A stretch of 64,000 bases of DNA from Pseudomonas sp. Leaf58 (GTDB lineage Bacteria; Pseudomonadota; Gammaproteobacteria; Pseudomonadales; Pseudomonadaceae), in contig NZ_CP032677.1 in the NCBI RefSeq assembly GCF_003627215.1, positions 4,779,501 to 4,843,500 on the forward strand, in the 5' to 3' direction. The number at the start of each line of letters is the position of its first letter. The first letter of the stretch is position 1. The position numbers were made by a program, and so were the translations under genes. Of the stretch, positions 19,365 through 27,794 are shown piece after piece. A model generated the notes under the pieces. It made no database searches. It was given only the letters and a program-made list of their open reading frames with translations, and was not told the origin of the DNA.

Positions 19365-19895
19365 ATGAATGCGACTGAACTGACCGATGTGCAAACCCTG
19401 CGTGCACGTGCCCGCCAGCACGTGGAGCAAGGCGCGGTGACCGAGGGTTATCACGCCGACCGCCAGGAGATCCTGCGCCTGCTGAACGCGTCGCTGGCCA
19501 CCGAGCTGGTGTGCGTGCTGCGCTACAAGCGCCACTACTTCATGGCCAGCGGCTTCAAGGCCAGCGTGGCTGCCGATGAGTTTCTCGAACATGCCAATCA
19601 AGAAGCCGAGCATGCCGACAAACTGGCCGAGCGCATCGTACAACTGGGCGGCGAGCCGGACTTCAACCCCGATAACTTGAGCAAGAATTCCCACGCCCAG
19701 TACGTGGCGGGCAGTTCACTGAAGGAGATGGTGCTGGAGGATCTGGTGGCGGAGCGGATTGCGATTGATAGCTACCGCGAGATCATTCAGTACATTGGTG
19801 ACAAAGACCCGACTACCCGACGCATCTTCGAAGACATCCTGGCGCAGGAAGAAGAGCACGCGGACGATATGTCCGATCTGCTGCAGGGGCTGTAA
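19365..19895 (+). CDS. Bacterioferritin/Dps-like ferritin-fold protein
   Basis: A 176-residue four-helix-bundle protein. Likely di-iron ligands are visible: Glu47 (ATELVCVLRYKRHY), the EHANQEAEH motif of helix B, Glu in VLEDLVAERIA, and EEEHADD of helix D. This is the pattern of bacterioferritin-like proteins that store or detoxify iron. There is no heme-binding Met that I can identify with certainty. ATG codons at 19335 and 19359 are in frame; 19365 has the best spacing from TTGGAG. It may be co-transcribed with osmE, pointing to a stress/stationary-phase role. Confidence 0.8.
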   Translation: MNATELTDVQTLRARARQHVEQGAVTEGYHADRQEILRLLNASLATELVCVLRYKRHYFMASGFKASVAADEFLEHANQEAEHADKLAERIVQLGGEPDFNPDNLSKNSHAQYVAGSSLKEMVLEDLVAERIAIDSYREIIQYIGDKDPTTRRIFEDILAQEEEHADDMSDLLQGL

Positions 19896-19901
19896 TTGCA
19901 A

Positions 19902-19920
19902 GGGGCTGCTTTGCAGCCCC
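19902..19920. terminator. Bidirectional hairpin terminator
   Basis: GGGGCTGCTTTGCAGCCCC in the 28-bp gap between the convergent ferritin-like and AsmA-family genes. Confidence 0.6.
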
Positions 19921-19923
19921 CTA

Positions 19924-21990
19924 TCATTTCTTGCCTTTCACCGCCGCCGGCGCCTTGCCGGCCTTCATCTGCTGCAACAGCGGTGTGCACTGGTTCGGAT
20001 CATCGCCGCTGCTAGGCGCAATCAACGCCAGCAACCCCGCCGCCGGCCCCGCCACTACGCCCAGCGCTACCATCCCCGCCCCACGCAACGCCAACGGCAC
20101 TGCCTGCACACCGGCACTGGGCTTGGCAAACGGCCCACGCACATACAGCGGCGAGCGTAGCGAGAACAGCCGCAGGCCTTTCGATTCCGGGCTTATTTTC
20201 AGGTCGAGTTGCTCGCTGGCGAAATTCGCCGTGCCGTTGATGTAAATGATCGCGTTCTCGGTATCGAAGATGAAAAGCCGCGTGCTCGCCAGCCCATCCT
20301 TGATGCCCACATCGGCCGCCGCGCAGTTGATCTTCACATCCTCGTCGCCAAACAGCTTGCCGACCACGTAGTTGCCCACATTCAACCCGGCAATCTCCAT
20401 CAGGCTGCGGCTAATGGCGCCATCGTTGATCAGCATGCGCAGGTCGCCATTAGCCGTGCCCAGCAAGGCCGCCACCGAGTTGCCTCGGCCGGTGATGTCG
20501 GCATCGCCATTCAACTCACCAAAGCTGGTCTGCATCGGCGCAAAGCTGGGGAACAGCTGCTTGAGTTTGAAGCCTCGCGCTGTCAGCTGGGCGCGCCCTT
20601 GCAACGGCACGCTGCGGCCATCCAGGCGAATCCGCGAAGCCAGGTTGCCGCCAGCCACGCCAAAACGCAGGGGCTCCAGGCGCAGCAGGCCATCCTCCAG
20701 GATCACGTGGGCCGACAGGTCGTTGAACGGCAGTTGCGCGCTGTGCACGATGCGTTTGCCGGCAAAGGTGACGTCAGCATCCATGGCGCGCCAGCGCTCG
20801 GTGCGGAACGCCTCCACCGGCAACACCTTGCCGGCCGGCTGCTTGCTGGCACCACCGCGGGCCTTCTGCTCTGCGTTGGAATCGGCACCGATCAGCGGCG
20901 CCAAGTCCTTGAACAGCAATTGGTTGGACACCAGGTTGCCCGACAGTTTGGGCCGCGGTTGGCTGGCGACAAAGGCCAGGTCACCGTGGATATCGCTGTC
21001 ACCGATTTTGCCGTTGAAGCCTTGGTAGTTGAAGGTCGCCCCCTGCGGCGCATGCAGGTTGGCGTTGAGGTGGCCATCGGTGGAATAGGCTGGGGTATCC
21101 GGCAGGGTCACTCCGGTCAACGGGTAGAGGTTACCCAGGCTGGCCCCGGCCAGGCGCAGGCGCAAGTCGAGGGCGCCGAGGTTGCGCGGGTCGGTCAGCG
21201 TGCCGGCGAGCACCACATGGGTATCGGCGATGCGCAGGTCGGCTTGCAGCGGAAACGGCTGGCTAGCATCCTGCAGGGCCAGCAGGCCGCCAATTTTGCC
21301 TGTGCCGGACACCGGCTGGCCTTTGTAGCGGCCCTGGGCTTTGAGCCCAAAGGCATAGTCCTGCGCGGCAGCGGCTTTCTCGGCAGTGGCCTTGCCGACA
21401 ATGTCGCTGAACGGGATCGGCTTGCCCAACGGGTCGATCTGCACCTTCATGCTGGTTTTCAGGGTTTGGTCATCAAAGCTGACATTGCCCTGGTCGAAGC
21501 CGATGGCGCCAATGTCCAACTGCCACTTGGAAGGCGCTGCGTTGTCATCCTTGGGGCCGAAGTCAAACGCCCAGTTGGCGCGGCCATCGGCCAAGCGGGT
21601 CAGGCTGGCAGTGGGCTTGGTCAGGTCGATACGCGGAATACTGATCTGATGGAACAGCAGTGGCAGCGGCGCCAGGCGAAACTCCACGCGCTCCAGGCCG
21701 ACCATCTTCGGTTCCTTCAGCCACTCAGGATTGCCCAGAGTGAGGTCTTCGGCAATGAAATGCGGCCAAGGCAGCCAGGCACGCCAGCCACCCTCCTCAG
21801 GCTCGGTGCGCCAGTGCACGGCAAGGTTGCCATTGATTGCGAAAGGCCGGTGCAGGGCCTCGGAAACCTTCTCGTTGAGCAGTGGCTTGACGCGGTTCCA
21901 GTCGAAGGTGGCGATCACCACCAGCAGTATCGCCAGCACGGTGAGCAGGCTGGTGAAGACCCAGACGAGGATTCTGGCGGGACGCGTCAT
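19924..21990 (-). CDS. AsmA-family protein
   Basis: A 688-residue protein with one N-terminal membrane anchor (about residues 6-27) and a long periplasmic region rich in beta-strand repeats. The AsmA hallmarks are the start (FDWNRVKPLLNEKVSEALHR) and the C-terminal AsmA_2 segment (LNGDADITGRGNSVAALLGTANGD). AsmA-like proteins are thought to be bridge-like lipid carriers between inner and outer membranes. The ATG at 21990 has an AAGGAG site; the open frame continues to 22170 but without homology. The length is normal for the family. Confidence 0.88.
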   Translation of the reverse strand: MTRPARILVWVFTSLLTVLAILLVVIATFDWNRVKPLLNEKVSEALHRPFAINGNLAVHWRTEPEEGGWRAWLPWPHFIAEDLTLGNPEWLKEPKMVGLERVEFRLAPLPLLFHQISIPRIDLTKPTASLTRLADGRANWAFDFGPKDDNAAPSKWQLDIGAIGFDQGNVSFDDQTLKTSMKVQIDPLGKPIPFSDIVGKATAEKAAAAQDYAFGLKAQGRYKGQPVSGTGKIGGLLALQDASQPFPLQADLRIADTHVVLAGTLTDPRNLGALDLRLRLAGASLGNLYPLTGVTLPDTPAYSTDGHLNANLHAPQGATFNYQGFNGKIGDSDIHGDLAFVASQPRPKLSGNLVSNQLLFKDLAPLIGADSNAEQKARGGASKQPAGKVLPVEAFRTERWRAMDADVTFAGKRIVHSAQLPFNDLSAHVILEDGLLRLEPLRFGVAGGNLASRIRLDGRSVPLQGRAQLTARGFKLKQLFPSFAPMQTSFGELNGDADITGRGNSVAALLGTANGDLRMLINDGAISRSLMEIAGLNVGNYVVGKLFGDEDVKINCAAADVGIKDGLASTRLFIFDTENAIIYINGTANFASEQLDLKISPESKGLRLFSLRSPLYVRGPFAKPSAGVQAVPLALRGAGMVALGVVAGPAAGLLALIAPSSGDDPNQCTPLLQQMKAGKAPAAVKGKK

Positions 21991-22330
21991 TGCGTGATTC
22001 TCCTTGCGGTATGGCACAAAACCGGTGCAGCGGCGGCATTCAATATCTCGGACTGACGAAAACCCGTGGGGTTTTATCGGCGGCGCCATGATAGCGAAGT
22101 TTTTCCTGGCCTCTGCCTCAGCAATTTGTCGCGCCAACGGGTGCGTGTTACCCACCAGCGATGAAGTCAAATTGCCATCTTGCCACTCGAGTCGCGCGTT
22201 CTAGAGCGGTTTCACTGCTCTATCAATACGGTCGATTGTTACCATTACCCGTATGAACTTCTCTCTGGCGTTACCCGGCGTAGCATTGGCTCCGTACCCA
22301 CTTTCCAGCCCCCGAGAGGAGCACCGAATC
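21991..22330. other. Divergent intergenic region asmA-like / repeat-protein gene
   Basis: A 340-bp gene-free region. It holds a perfect hairpin AAAACCC-GTG-GGGTTTT at 22059-22075 and an AGAGC/GCTCT inverted repeat near 22203-22221. Promoters for both divergent genes must lie here; I did not find a convincing consensus. Confidence 0.5.
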
Positions 22331-22783
22331 ATGAAACGCCACCTGCTGACCCTGACCCTGTCCATTCTGGCTGCCAACGCTTTTGCCTTGCCAGGCACTG
22401 AGCAACACCTGACCGCCGAATCGCGCTCCAGTGCTGCCGAAATCGCCCAACCGCTGAAAACCGTTGCAGAAGGTGGTTCGGATCGCCTGATCGAACGCAC
22501 TGGCCGCGTTGCCGAAGGTGGTTCCGATCGCCTCATCGAACGCACTGGCCGCGTTGCCGAAGGTGGCTCCGATCGCCTGATCGAACGCACTGGCCGCGTT
22601 GCCGAAGGTGGCTCCGATCGCTTGATCGAACGCACTGGCCGCGTTGCCGAAGGTGGTTCCGATCGCCTGATCGAACGCACTGGCCGCGTTGCCGAAGGTG
22701 GTTCCGATCGCCTGATCGAACGCACTGGCCGCGTCGCTGAGGGTGGCTCCGATCGCCTGGTTGAACTCAGCCGTGTGAGCTGA
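22331..22783 (+). CDS. Exported protein of seven 15-residue tandem repeats
   Basis: A 150-residue protein with a signal peptide (MKRHLLTLTLSILAANAFA) and a short spacer, then seven tandem copies of VAEGGSDRLIERTGR from residue 45. The last copy is degenerate (SDRLVELSRVS). The DNA repeat is 45 bp (starts at 22463, 22508, 22553, 22598, 22643, 22688, 22733), with only scattered synonymous changes. The repeats are polar, with alternating acidic and basic residues, and the protein contains no cysteine. Similar AEGGSDRL repeat proteins occur in other pseudomonads (from memory, some labelled phage infection protein), but no function is established to my knowledge. Repeat number probably varies between strains. 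Confidence 0.85.
   Translation: MKRHLLTLTLSILAANAFALPGTEQHLTAESRSSAAEIAQPLKTVAEGGSDRLIERTGRVAEGGSDRLIERTGRVAEGGSDRLIERTGRVAEGGSDRLIERTGRVAEGGSDRLIERTGRVAEGGSDRLIERTGRVAEGGSDRLVELSRVS
22463..22777 (+). repeat. 45-bp coding tandem repeat, 7 units
   Basis: Seven in-frame 45-bp units, six almost identical and one degenerate at the 3' end. The near identity at synonymous positions points to recent copy-number change by slippage or unequal recombination. Confidence 0.95.
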
Positions 22784-22905
22784 TCGCCATGGCCGAAAAA
22801 AACAACCTCTGTCACAACGCGTGCTCCCCTCCAGGCCCGGTCCATTGACCGGGCTTTGTTTTTTTAACTAGAGTGCCCAGCCTTACCGTCACTGAAGCTC
22901 GCATC

Positions 22906-23538
22906 ATGCTGCCGCGCGCCGAACAGAAGTTACAGACCCGCCAGGCCCTACTGGATGCCGCCTGCCTGCTCATGGAGAGTGGCCGTGGTTTCGGCAGTAT
23001 CAGCCTGCGCGAAGTAGCGAAGACGGCCGGCATCGTGCCCACCGGCTTCTATCGGCATTTCCCCGACATGGACGCCTTAGGCCTGGCCCTGGTGGCCGAG
23101 ATCGACACCACCTTCCGCCAAACCATCCGCCTGGTGCGTCACAACGAATTCGAGTTGGGCGGCATCACCGATGCCTCGGTACGCATCTTCCTCGACGTGG
23201 TCGCCGCCCATCGCGCGCAGTTCCTGTTCCTGGCCCGTGAACAGTACGGCGGTTCGCAGGCCGTTCGCCAAGCCATTGCCCGCCTGCGGCAGGACATCAG
23301 CGACGACCTGGCCACCGACCTTGCGCGCATGAAACGCTGGCAGCACTTGGACAGCGCCGCACTGGCGGTGATGGCCGACTTGGTGGTGAAGACCGTGTTC
23401 GCCACGCTGCCCGAGCTTATCGACAGCCCCGAAGCGGGTTATCCACAGGCGCTGACGCCGCAGGAGAAGATCACCCAGCAGCTACGCTTCATCTTCGTGG
23501 GTGCGCGGCAATGGCAAGGGCTCGGCAACCCGGGCTGA
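22906..23538 (+). CDS. desT: TetR-family regulator of unsaturated fatty acid genes, DesT/FabR type
   Basis: A 210-residue repressor. The N-terminal helix-turn-helix (GSISLREVAKTAGIVPTGFY) and the RHFPDMDALGLALVAEID stretch closely resemble P. aeruginosa DesT, which senses acyl-CoA saturation and represses desBC and fabAB. No desaturase gene is adjacent here, so it acts in trans. The ATG at 22906 is preferred to a GTG at 22873 because it matches the family start (LPRAEQKLQTRQALLDAA). The symbol is by similarity only. Confidence 0.75.
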   Translation: MLPRAEQKLQTRQALLDAACLLMESGRGFGSISLREVAKTAGIVPTGFYRHFPDMDALGLALVAEIDTTFRQTIRLVRHNEFELGGITDASVRIFLDVVAAHRAQFLFLAREQYGGSQAVRQAIARLRQDISDDLATDLARMKRWQHLDSAALAVMADLVVKTVFATLPELIDSPEAGYPQALTPQEKITQQLRFIFVGARQWQGLGNPG

Positions 23539-23567
23539 TCGGTTGCCTGTGCCTCTTCGCGCCCTAC

Positions 23568-23606
23568 CTGTAGGACCGGGCTTGCCCGCGAAAGGGCCGG
23601 CACAGG
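23568..23606. repeat. REP copy
   Basis: Degenerate REP (TGTAGGACCGGGCTTGCCCGCGAAAGGGCCGG) between desT and the epimerase gene. Confidence 0.7.
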
Positions 23607-23665
23607 CTACCGAAAACCCCAGTTCTGCTACCATGGCGCCCTGCCCGACAGCAACGAGCGCCGAA

Positions 23666-24763
23666 ATGTCCAACCCCCGCCCCACCCTGCCCGCACTGGC
23701 CCGCTTCAACCAGCACTTCGCCGAGCGCATCGTGCCAATGTGGCAAGGCCCGGGCTGGAACGCCGCCATGGCCCTGCCTTACGAAGCCCTCGACGCCCAG
23801 CATCAGCCATTGCCGGTGCAGCGCTATCGGGCCATGGCCTGCGCACGCCAGCTGTACCTGTTCAGCAGCCGTATCGAGCAACCCGGCGCGGCCGCCCGTG
23901 CGGCAGCTTTGTTCCGCTCGCTGCAAAAGCACTTCCATGACGCCGAGCACGGCGGCTGGTTCTACAGCATCGACGCCCAAGGTAAGCCGCTGGACCGACG
24001 CAAGGACCTGTACACCCACGCCTTCATCGTTTTCGCCTGCGCGCACTACTGGGGCAAGGTGCGCGAGAACCTGGTGGAGTCCACGCTGAATGCCGCGCTG
24101 GACATCATTGACCAGCAGTTCGCCCGTGACGATGGCCTGTACGAAGCCAGCCTTGGCGAAGATTGGGCCGACCTCGGCAGTGGCCCGCTGCAAAACCCGC
24201 AGATGCACTTGGCCGAAGCGTTCCTGCAAGTGCTGGCGGTGCGTGAGGACGAGCATGCCCGACAGGCGCTGCTGCAGCTGTGCGAGGCGCTGCAAGCGCA
24301 CTTCGTCGAACCGGCTCACGGCTTGATGCTAGAAAAGCCACACGGGGCTGTGGATAACTGGTTCGAGCCAGGGCACCAGTTCGAGTGGTTCTACCTGCTG
24401 CACACCTCGCCGTTGCTGCGTGAAACGCCGCTGCATGCGTCCATCGACCGGGCGTTCAGCTTTGCCGAGCAGCATGGGGTGAAGGATGGGGCAGTGCTGG
24501 CGATGCTGGCGGTGGATGGCCAGGTGCTGGATGCCACTCAACGGGTCTGGGCACAGGCGGAGTACCTGCGGGCGCTGGTGCTACGTGCCGGGGGTGAGGC
24601 GAAATTGCCAGAGCAGTTACAGGTACTGGAAGCGCGGTTCCTGCGTGAGGCGGGCTGGTATGAGTGCCGGGATGGTGAGGGGGCGGTTAGCCGGCATGAC
24701 ATGCCTTCGACTACCCCCTACCACCTGGCGACCTGCCTGCAAGGGTTGCTGCGTCTGCGCTGA
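23666..24763 (+). CDS. AGE-family sugar epimerase/isomerase
   Basis: A 365-residue protein of the N-acylglucosamine 2-epimerase / mannose isomerase superfamily, an (alpha/alpha)6 barrel. Conserved active-site motifs are visible: NPQMHLAEAFL (His), EPGHQFEWFYLL (His) and TPYHLATCL (His) near the C-terminus. Bacterial members interconvert free sugars such as mannose and fructose; the substrate is not predictable from sequence. The ATG at 23666 is chosen as the family start; an earlier ATG at 23633 is possible. Confidence 0.8.
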   Translation: MSNPRPTLPALARFNQHFAERIVPMWQGPGWNAAMALPYEALDAQHQPLPVQRYRAMACARQLYLFSSRIEQPGAAARAAALFRSLQKHFHDAEHGGWFYSIDAQGKPLDRRKDLYTHAFIVFACAHYWGKVRENLVESTLNAALDIIDQQFARDDGLYEASLGEDWADLGSGPLQNPQMHLAEAFLQVLAVREDEHARQALLQLCEALQAHFVEPAHGLMLEKPHGAVDNWFEPGHQFEWFYLLHTSPLLRETPLHASIDRAFSFAEQHGVKDGAVLAMLAVDGQVLDATQRVWAQAEYLRALVLRAGGEAKLPEQLQVLEARFLREAGWYECRDGEGAVSRHDMPSTTPYHLATCLQGLLRLR

Positions 24764-24765
24764 CG

Positions 24766-24838
24766 CATTCGCGGGCAAGCCCGCTCCTACAGGTGTTGTG
24801 CAGTACCTGTAGGAGCGGGTTTACCCGCGAAGAGGCCT
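24766..24838. repeat. REP doublet
   Basis: Two inverted REP copies (24766-24793 and 24806-24838) with a short loop, between the convergent epimerase and SDR genes. Confidence 0.85.
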
Positions 24839-24843
24839 TTGGA

Positions 24844-25611
24844 TCAGCCCTTGGCCGAGCGGTCGATCGAGAAACCAGCCCAATCCTGGCTCACCGGCAT
24901 CAGCTCCAGGCTGTTGATGTTGATGTGCGCCGGCTGGTTGAGAATCCAGAAGATGGTCTCGGCAATGTCCTGCGGCTGGATCGGCTCGGCACCGGCGTAG
25001 GTAGCGTCGTACTTGGCCTGGTCACCACCAAAGCGCACCAGCGAGAACTCGCTCTCGCACAAGCCCGGCTCGATGTTGCTCACGCGCACACCGGTACCGC
25101 GCAGGTCACAGCGCAGGCTCAGCGAGAACTGGCCGACGAAGGCCTTGGTGCCGCCATACACATTGCTGCCCGGGTACGGGTAGTTGCCCGCCACCGAACC
25201 GACGTTGAGGATCGACGCACCGCGACCATGGGCGATCAGCCGTGGCAGCAGCAGGCGGGTGGTGTACATCAGGCCCTTGATGTTGGTGTCGACCATAGTT
25301 TCCCAGTCGTCCAGGCTGCAGTTTTGCGCCGCATCCACACCCAGCGCGAGACCCGCGTTGTTGACCAGGCCGCGAATCTTTTCAAAGCCGGCCGGCAGGT
25401 TGGCGATGGCTTGCTCCATGGCCTTGCGGTCACGCACGTCGAGCACCAGGCCGTGCACTTCGGTCTTGGCCGACAGTTCGGCGCACAGGGCGTCCAGGCG
25501 CTCCTTGCGGCGGCCGGTCAGCACCAGCTTCCAGCCGGCCTCGGCGAAGCGGCGGGCAGTGGCCTCGCCGAAACCGGAAGTCGCGCCTGTAATGAATACG
25601 GTGGACGTCAT
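24844..25611 (-). CDS. Short-chain dehydrogenase, YdfG-like
   Basis: A 255-residue NAD(P)-dependent oxidoreductase. The cofactor loop TGATSGFG is at residues 8-15, NNAG at 84-87, and the catalytic residues are Ser139, Tyr152 and Lys156 (YxxxK). The RR at 34-35 after the second strand favours NADP(H). YdfG-type enzymes oxidise serine, 3-hydroxyisobutyrate and other 3-hydroxy acids or reduce malonic semialdehyde. The ATG at 25611 follows GAGGAA at a good distance. Confidence 0.83.
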   Translation of the reverse strand: MTSTVFITGATSGFGEATARRFAEAGWKLVLTGRRKERLDALCAELSAKTEVHGLVLDVRDRKAMEQAIANLPAGFEKIRGLVNNAGLALGVDAAQNCSLDDWETMVDTNIKGLMYTTRLLLPRLIAHGRGASILNVGSVAGNYPYPGSNVYGGTKAFVGQFSLSLRCDLRGTGVRVSNIEPGLCESEFSLVRFGGDQAKYDATYAGAEPIQPQDIAETIFWILNQPAHININSLELMPVSQDWAGFSIDRSAKG

Positions 25612-26205
25612 GCTCTGTTCCTCACGGTGGGTTGTCATCGGCAGCTTTGCAGCATGCCCGCGCCGAGCGCCAGCAGCAAGCCGTGGAGGCTGCTGTTCAT
25701 TTTTTGTTCATACCCAGCAAACCCTTGTGGCAGACGGCTCGGCGCCAGCTATGCGCATGTTATCCACAAGGCTTTCCCCACGGATTGGGGGCAACTTGTA
25801 CACGCGGCGGAACCCTTTCAGCGAAGTGAGGCCGGTGGATATCTTTTGGGTGATGGCGCAAGGCTTTCAAGCATGCCGCCTGTAGCGGTCTGTCCAAAGT
25901 TTTTGCACAGAGTTATCCACAGGTTTTTCGGTATTCTTGGGGTATATGCAGGGCCTTGATAAGCCAGGGAAAATCATCCACAACGCGCCAATGATCAAAA
26001 AATGATCACATCTCTACAGGGCTTGCTATCAAAGGGCTTGAGCGAGATGCCACCATGTTTTCCACAGGCGGTTCCACATTATCCGTGGACAAGATCCTGC
26101 CTGTGGAAACAAAGGCTTGGGAAGGTATGCGGGCGTGTGTGGAGACAGACCGACGACAAGTTGTCCACATGGAGAATGGGGCTGCTTTGCAGCCCCGAAT
26201 ACAAC
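25612..26205. other. Gene-free region rich in DnaA boxes
   Basis: 594 bp without a convincing gene. TTWTNCACA matches are found at 25760 (TTATCCACA), 25901 (TTTTGCACA), 25913 (TTATCCACA) and 26058 (TTTTCCACA). One-mismatch boxes are at 25974 (TCATCCACA), 26102 (GTTTCCACA, minus strand) and 26161 (TTGTCCACA). The sequence is less GC-rich than its neighbours. It could titrate DnaA or be DnaA-regulated (inference). The replication origin itself is not expected here because no dnaA, parAB or rpmH gene is nearby. Confidence 0.6.
26178..26196 (-). terminator. Terminator of the liv operon
   Basis: GGGGCTGCTTTGCAGCCCC ten bases beyond the livF stop codon on the minus strand. Confidence 0.6.
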
Positions 26206-26922
26206 TCAGTGCCCGCCCAGATAAGCGTTGCGCACCTCTTCGTTGACCAACAGCTCCTGCCCCGTACCGGTCATGCGAATCTGCCCGTTGACCATCACGT
26301 AAGCCCGGTCCGACAGTTTCAGCGCATGGTTGGCGTTCTGCTCCACCAGGAAGATGGTCATGCCGGTCTTGGCCAGCTCGCGCAAGGTCGAGAAGATCTG
26401 CTTGACCACGATCGGCGCCAGCCCAAGCGATGGCTCGTCCAGCAGCAGCAACTTCGGCCGGCTCATCAGCGCCCGGGCAATGGCCAGCATCTGTTGCTCG
26501 CCGCCAGACATGGTCATGGCCCGCTGGTTACGCCGCTCTTTCAAGCGCGGGAACAGCTCGTACATACGCTGCATGTCTTCGTCAGCATGCTTGTCGCCAA
26601 TGGGGATGGTGCCCATCATCAGGTTTTCCTCGACGGTCATGTCGGGGAACACCCGGCGCCCTTCTGGCGACTGGGCGATGCCGTTGGACGCAATGTAGTG
26701 CGACGACTTGCGGGTGATGTCGGTGCCGCGGTACACGATATTCCCCGACGCGGCCCGTGGCTGGCCAAAAATCGACATCAGCAACGTCGACTTGCCGGCA
26801 CCGTTGGCGCCGATCAGGCTAACCGTCTCGCCTTCGTTGATGTGCATCGAGACCTTTTTCAGCGCCTGGATCGGCCCGTAGAACACGTCCAGTTCCTTCA
26901 GCTCGAGAATGGGTGCACTCAT
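26206..26922 (-). CDS. livF: Branched-chain amino-acid ABC transporter ATP-binding protein LivF
   Basis: A 238-residue ABC ATPase (BraG in P. aeruginosa). Walker A is GANGAGKS (38-45), the signature is MSGGEQQML and Walker B is LLLLDEPSLGL, followed by the VEQNAN switch typical of LivF. It is the last gene of livKHMGF and overlaps livG by four bases. Confidence 0.95.
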   Translation of the reverse strand: MSAPILELKELDVFYGPIQALKKVSMHINEGETVSLIGANGAGKSTLLMSIFGQPRAASGNIVYRGTDITRKSSHYIASNGIAQSPEGRRVFPDMTVEENLMMGTIPIGDKHADEDMQRMYELFPRLKERRNQRAMTMSGGEQQMLAIARALMSRPKLLLLDEPSLGLAPIVVKQIFSTLRELAKTGMTIFLVEQNANHALKLSDRAYVMVNGQIRMTGTGQELLVNEEVRNAYLGGH

Positions 26923-27794
26923 ACCAGTTCCTCTTCGTCTGCACCCAGGTAGGCGGCGATCACCGTCGGGTTGTGGCGGATTTCCTGCGGCGCGCCTTCG
27001 GCAATCACGTTGCCGTGGTCGAGCACCACGATATGGTCGGAAATGCTCATGACCATGCCCATGTCATGCTCGATCAGCACCACGGTGATGTCGTGCTCGT
27101 CACGCAGCACGCGGATCATGCGGCTGAGGGCCTCGGTTTCCTGTGGGTTGAGGCCAGCTGCCGGTTCGTCCAGGCAGATGATCTTCGGTCGTGTACACAT
27201 GGCCCGGGCGATTTCCAGACGGCGCTGCTGGCCGTACGACAACTCACCGGCCAGGCGGTTGGCGCAGTCGACCAGATCGACCACTTCCAGCCAGTAGAAC
27301 GCATGGTCCAGCGCATCGCTTTCGGCCTTGCGGTAGGCCTTGGTGTTGAGTACCCCGGCCAGCAGGTTGCGGTTGACCCACATGTGCTGGGCCACCAGCA
27401 GGTTCTCCACCACCGACATTTCCTTGAACAGGCGAATGTTCTGGAAGGTGCGCGCCAGACCTGCGCGGTTGACCAGGTGGGTACCGCCGAACATCTTGTA
27501 ATACATGCGGTTGGCAAAGCGCGCCGGCGACACGAAGTCCGCCGCCTGGAAGCGCTCGCCGAGCAACTGGATGACATTGGTGTGGCTGCCCCGCACGTTC
27601 AGCTCGATGCGCCCGCCACTGGCCTTGTAGAAGCCGGTCAGGCAGTTGAACACGGTGGTCTTGCCAGCGCCGTTGGGGCCGATCAGGGCGAATATCTGGT
27701 TGCGCCGGACCTTCAGGCTAACGTCGCTGAGCGCCTTGATGCCGCCGAACTGCATCATCAGGTTGTCGACCGAGAGAATGATATCGTCGCTCAT
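26919..27794 (-). CDS. livG: Branched-chain amino-acid ABC transporter ATP-binding protein LivG
   Basis: A 291-residue ABC ATPase (BraF). Walker A is GPNGAGKT (39-46), the signature LSYGQQRRLEIARA, Walker B IICLDEPAAGL, and the His switch VLIEHDMGMVM. Together with LivF it forms the nucleotide-binding pair. ATGA overlaps with both neighbours indicate translational coupling. Confidence 0.95.
   Translation of the reverse strand: MSDDIILSVDNLMMQFGGIKALSDVSLKVRRNQIFALIGPNGAGKTTVFNCLTGFYKASGGRIELNVRGSHTNVIQLLGERFQAADFVSPARFANRMYYKMFGGTHLVNRAGLARTFQNIRLFKEMSVVENLLVAQHMWVNRNLLAGVLNTKAYRKAESDALDHAFYWLEVVDLVDCANRLAGELSYGQQRRLEIARAMCTRPKIICLDEPAAGLNPQETEALSRMIRVLRDEHDITVVLIEHDMGMVMSISDHIVVLDHGNVIAEGAPQEIRHNPTVIAAYLGADEEELV

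Noticed and set aside
20209..22056. 615-codon plus-strand frame opposite the AsmA gene
   Set aside because: No motifs or ribosome-binding site, biased composition; a shadow of the AsmA gene.
22463..22777. Tandem repeats as a possible CRISPR array
   Set aside because: Units are contiguous and in frame, with no unique spacers and no cas genes.
22201..22845. Minus-strand repetitive frame (RRSEPPSATRPVRSI units)
   Set aside because: A by-product of a 45-bp repeat with no stop in the opposite frame; no start context or signal peptide, unlike the plus-strand gene.
25760..26169. Chromosomal replication origin
   Set aside because: None of the usual Pseudomonas origin neighbours (dnaA, dnaN, rpmH, parAB) is present; the DnaA boxes alone do not make an origin.
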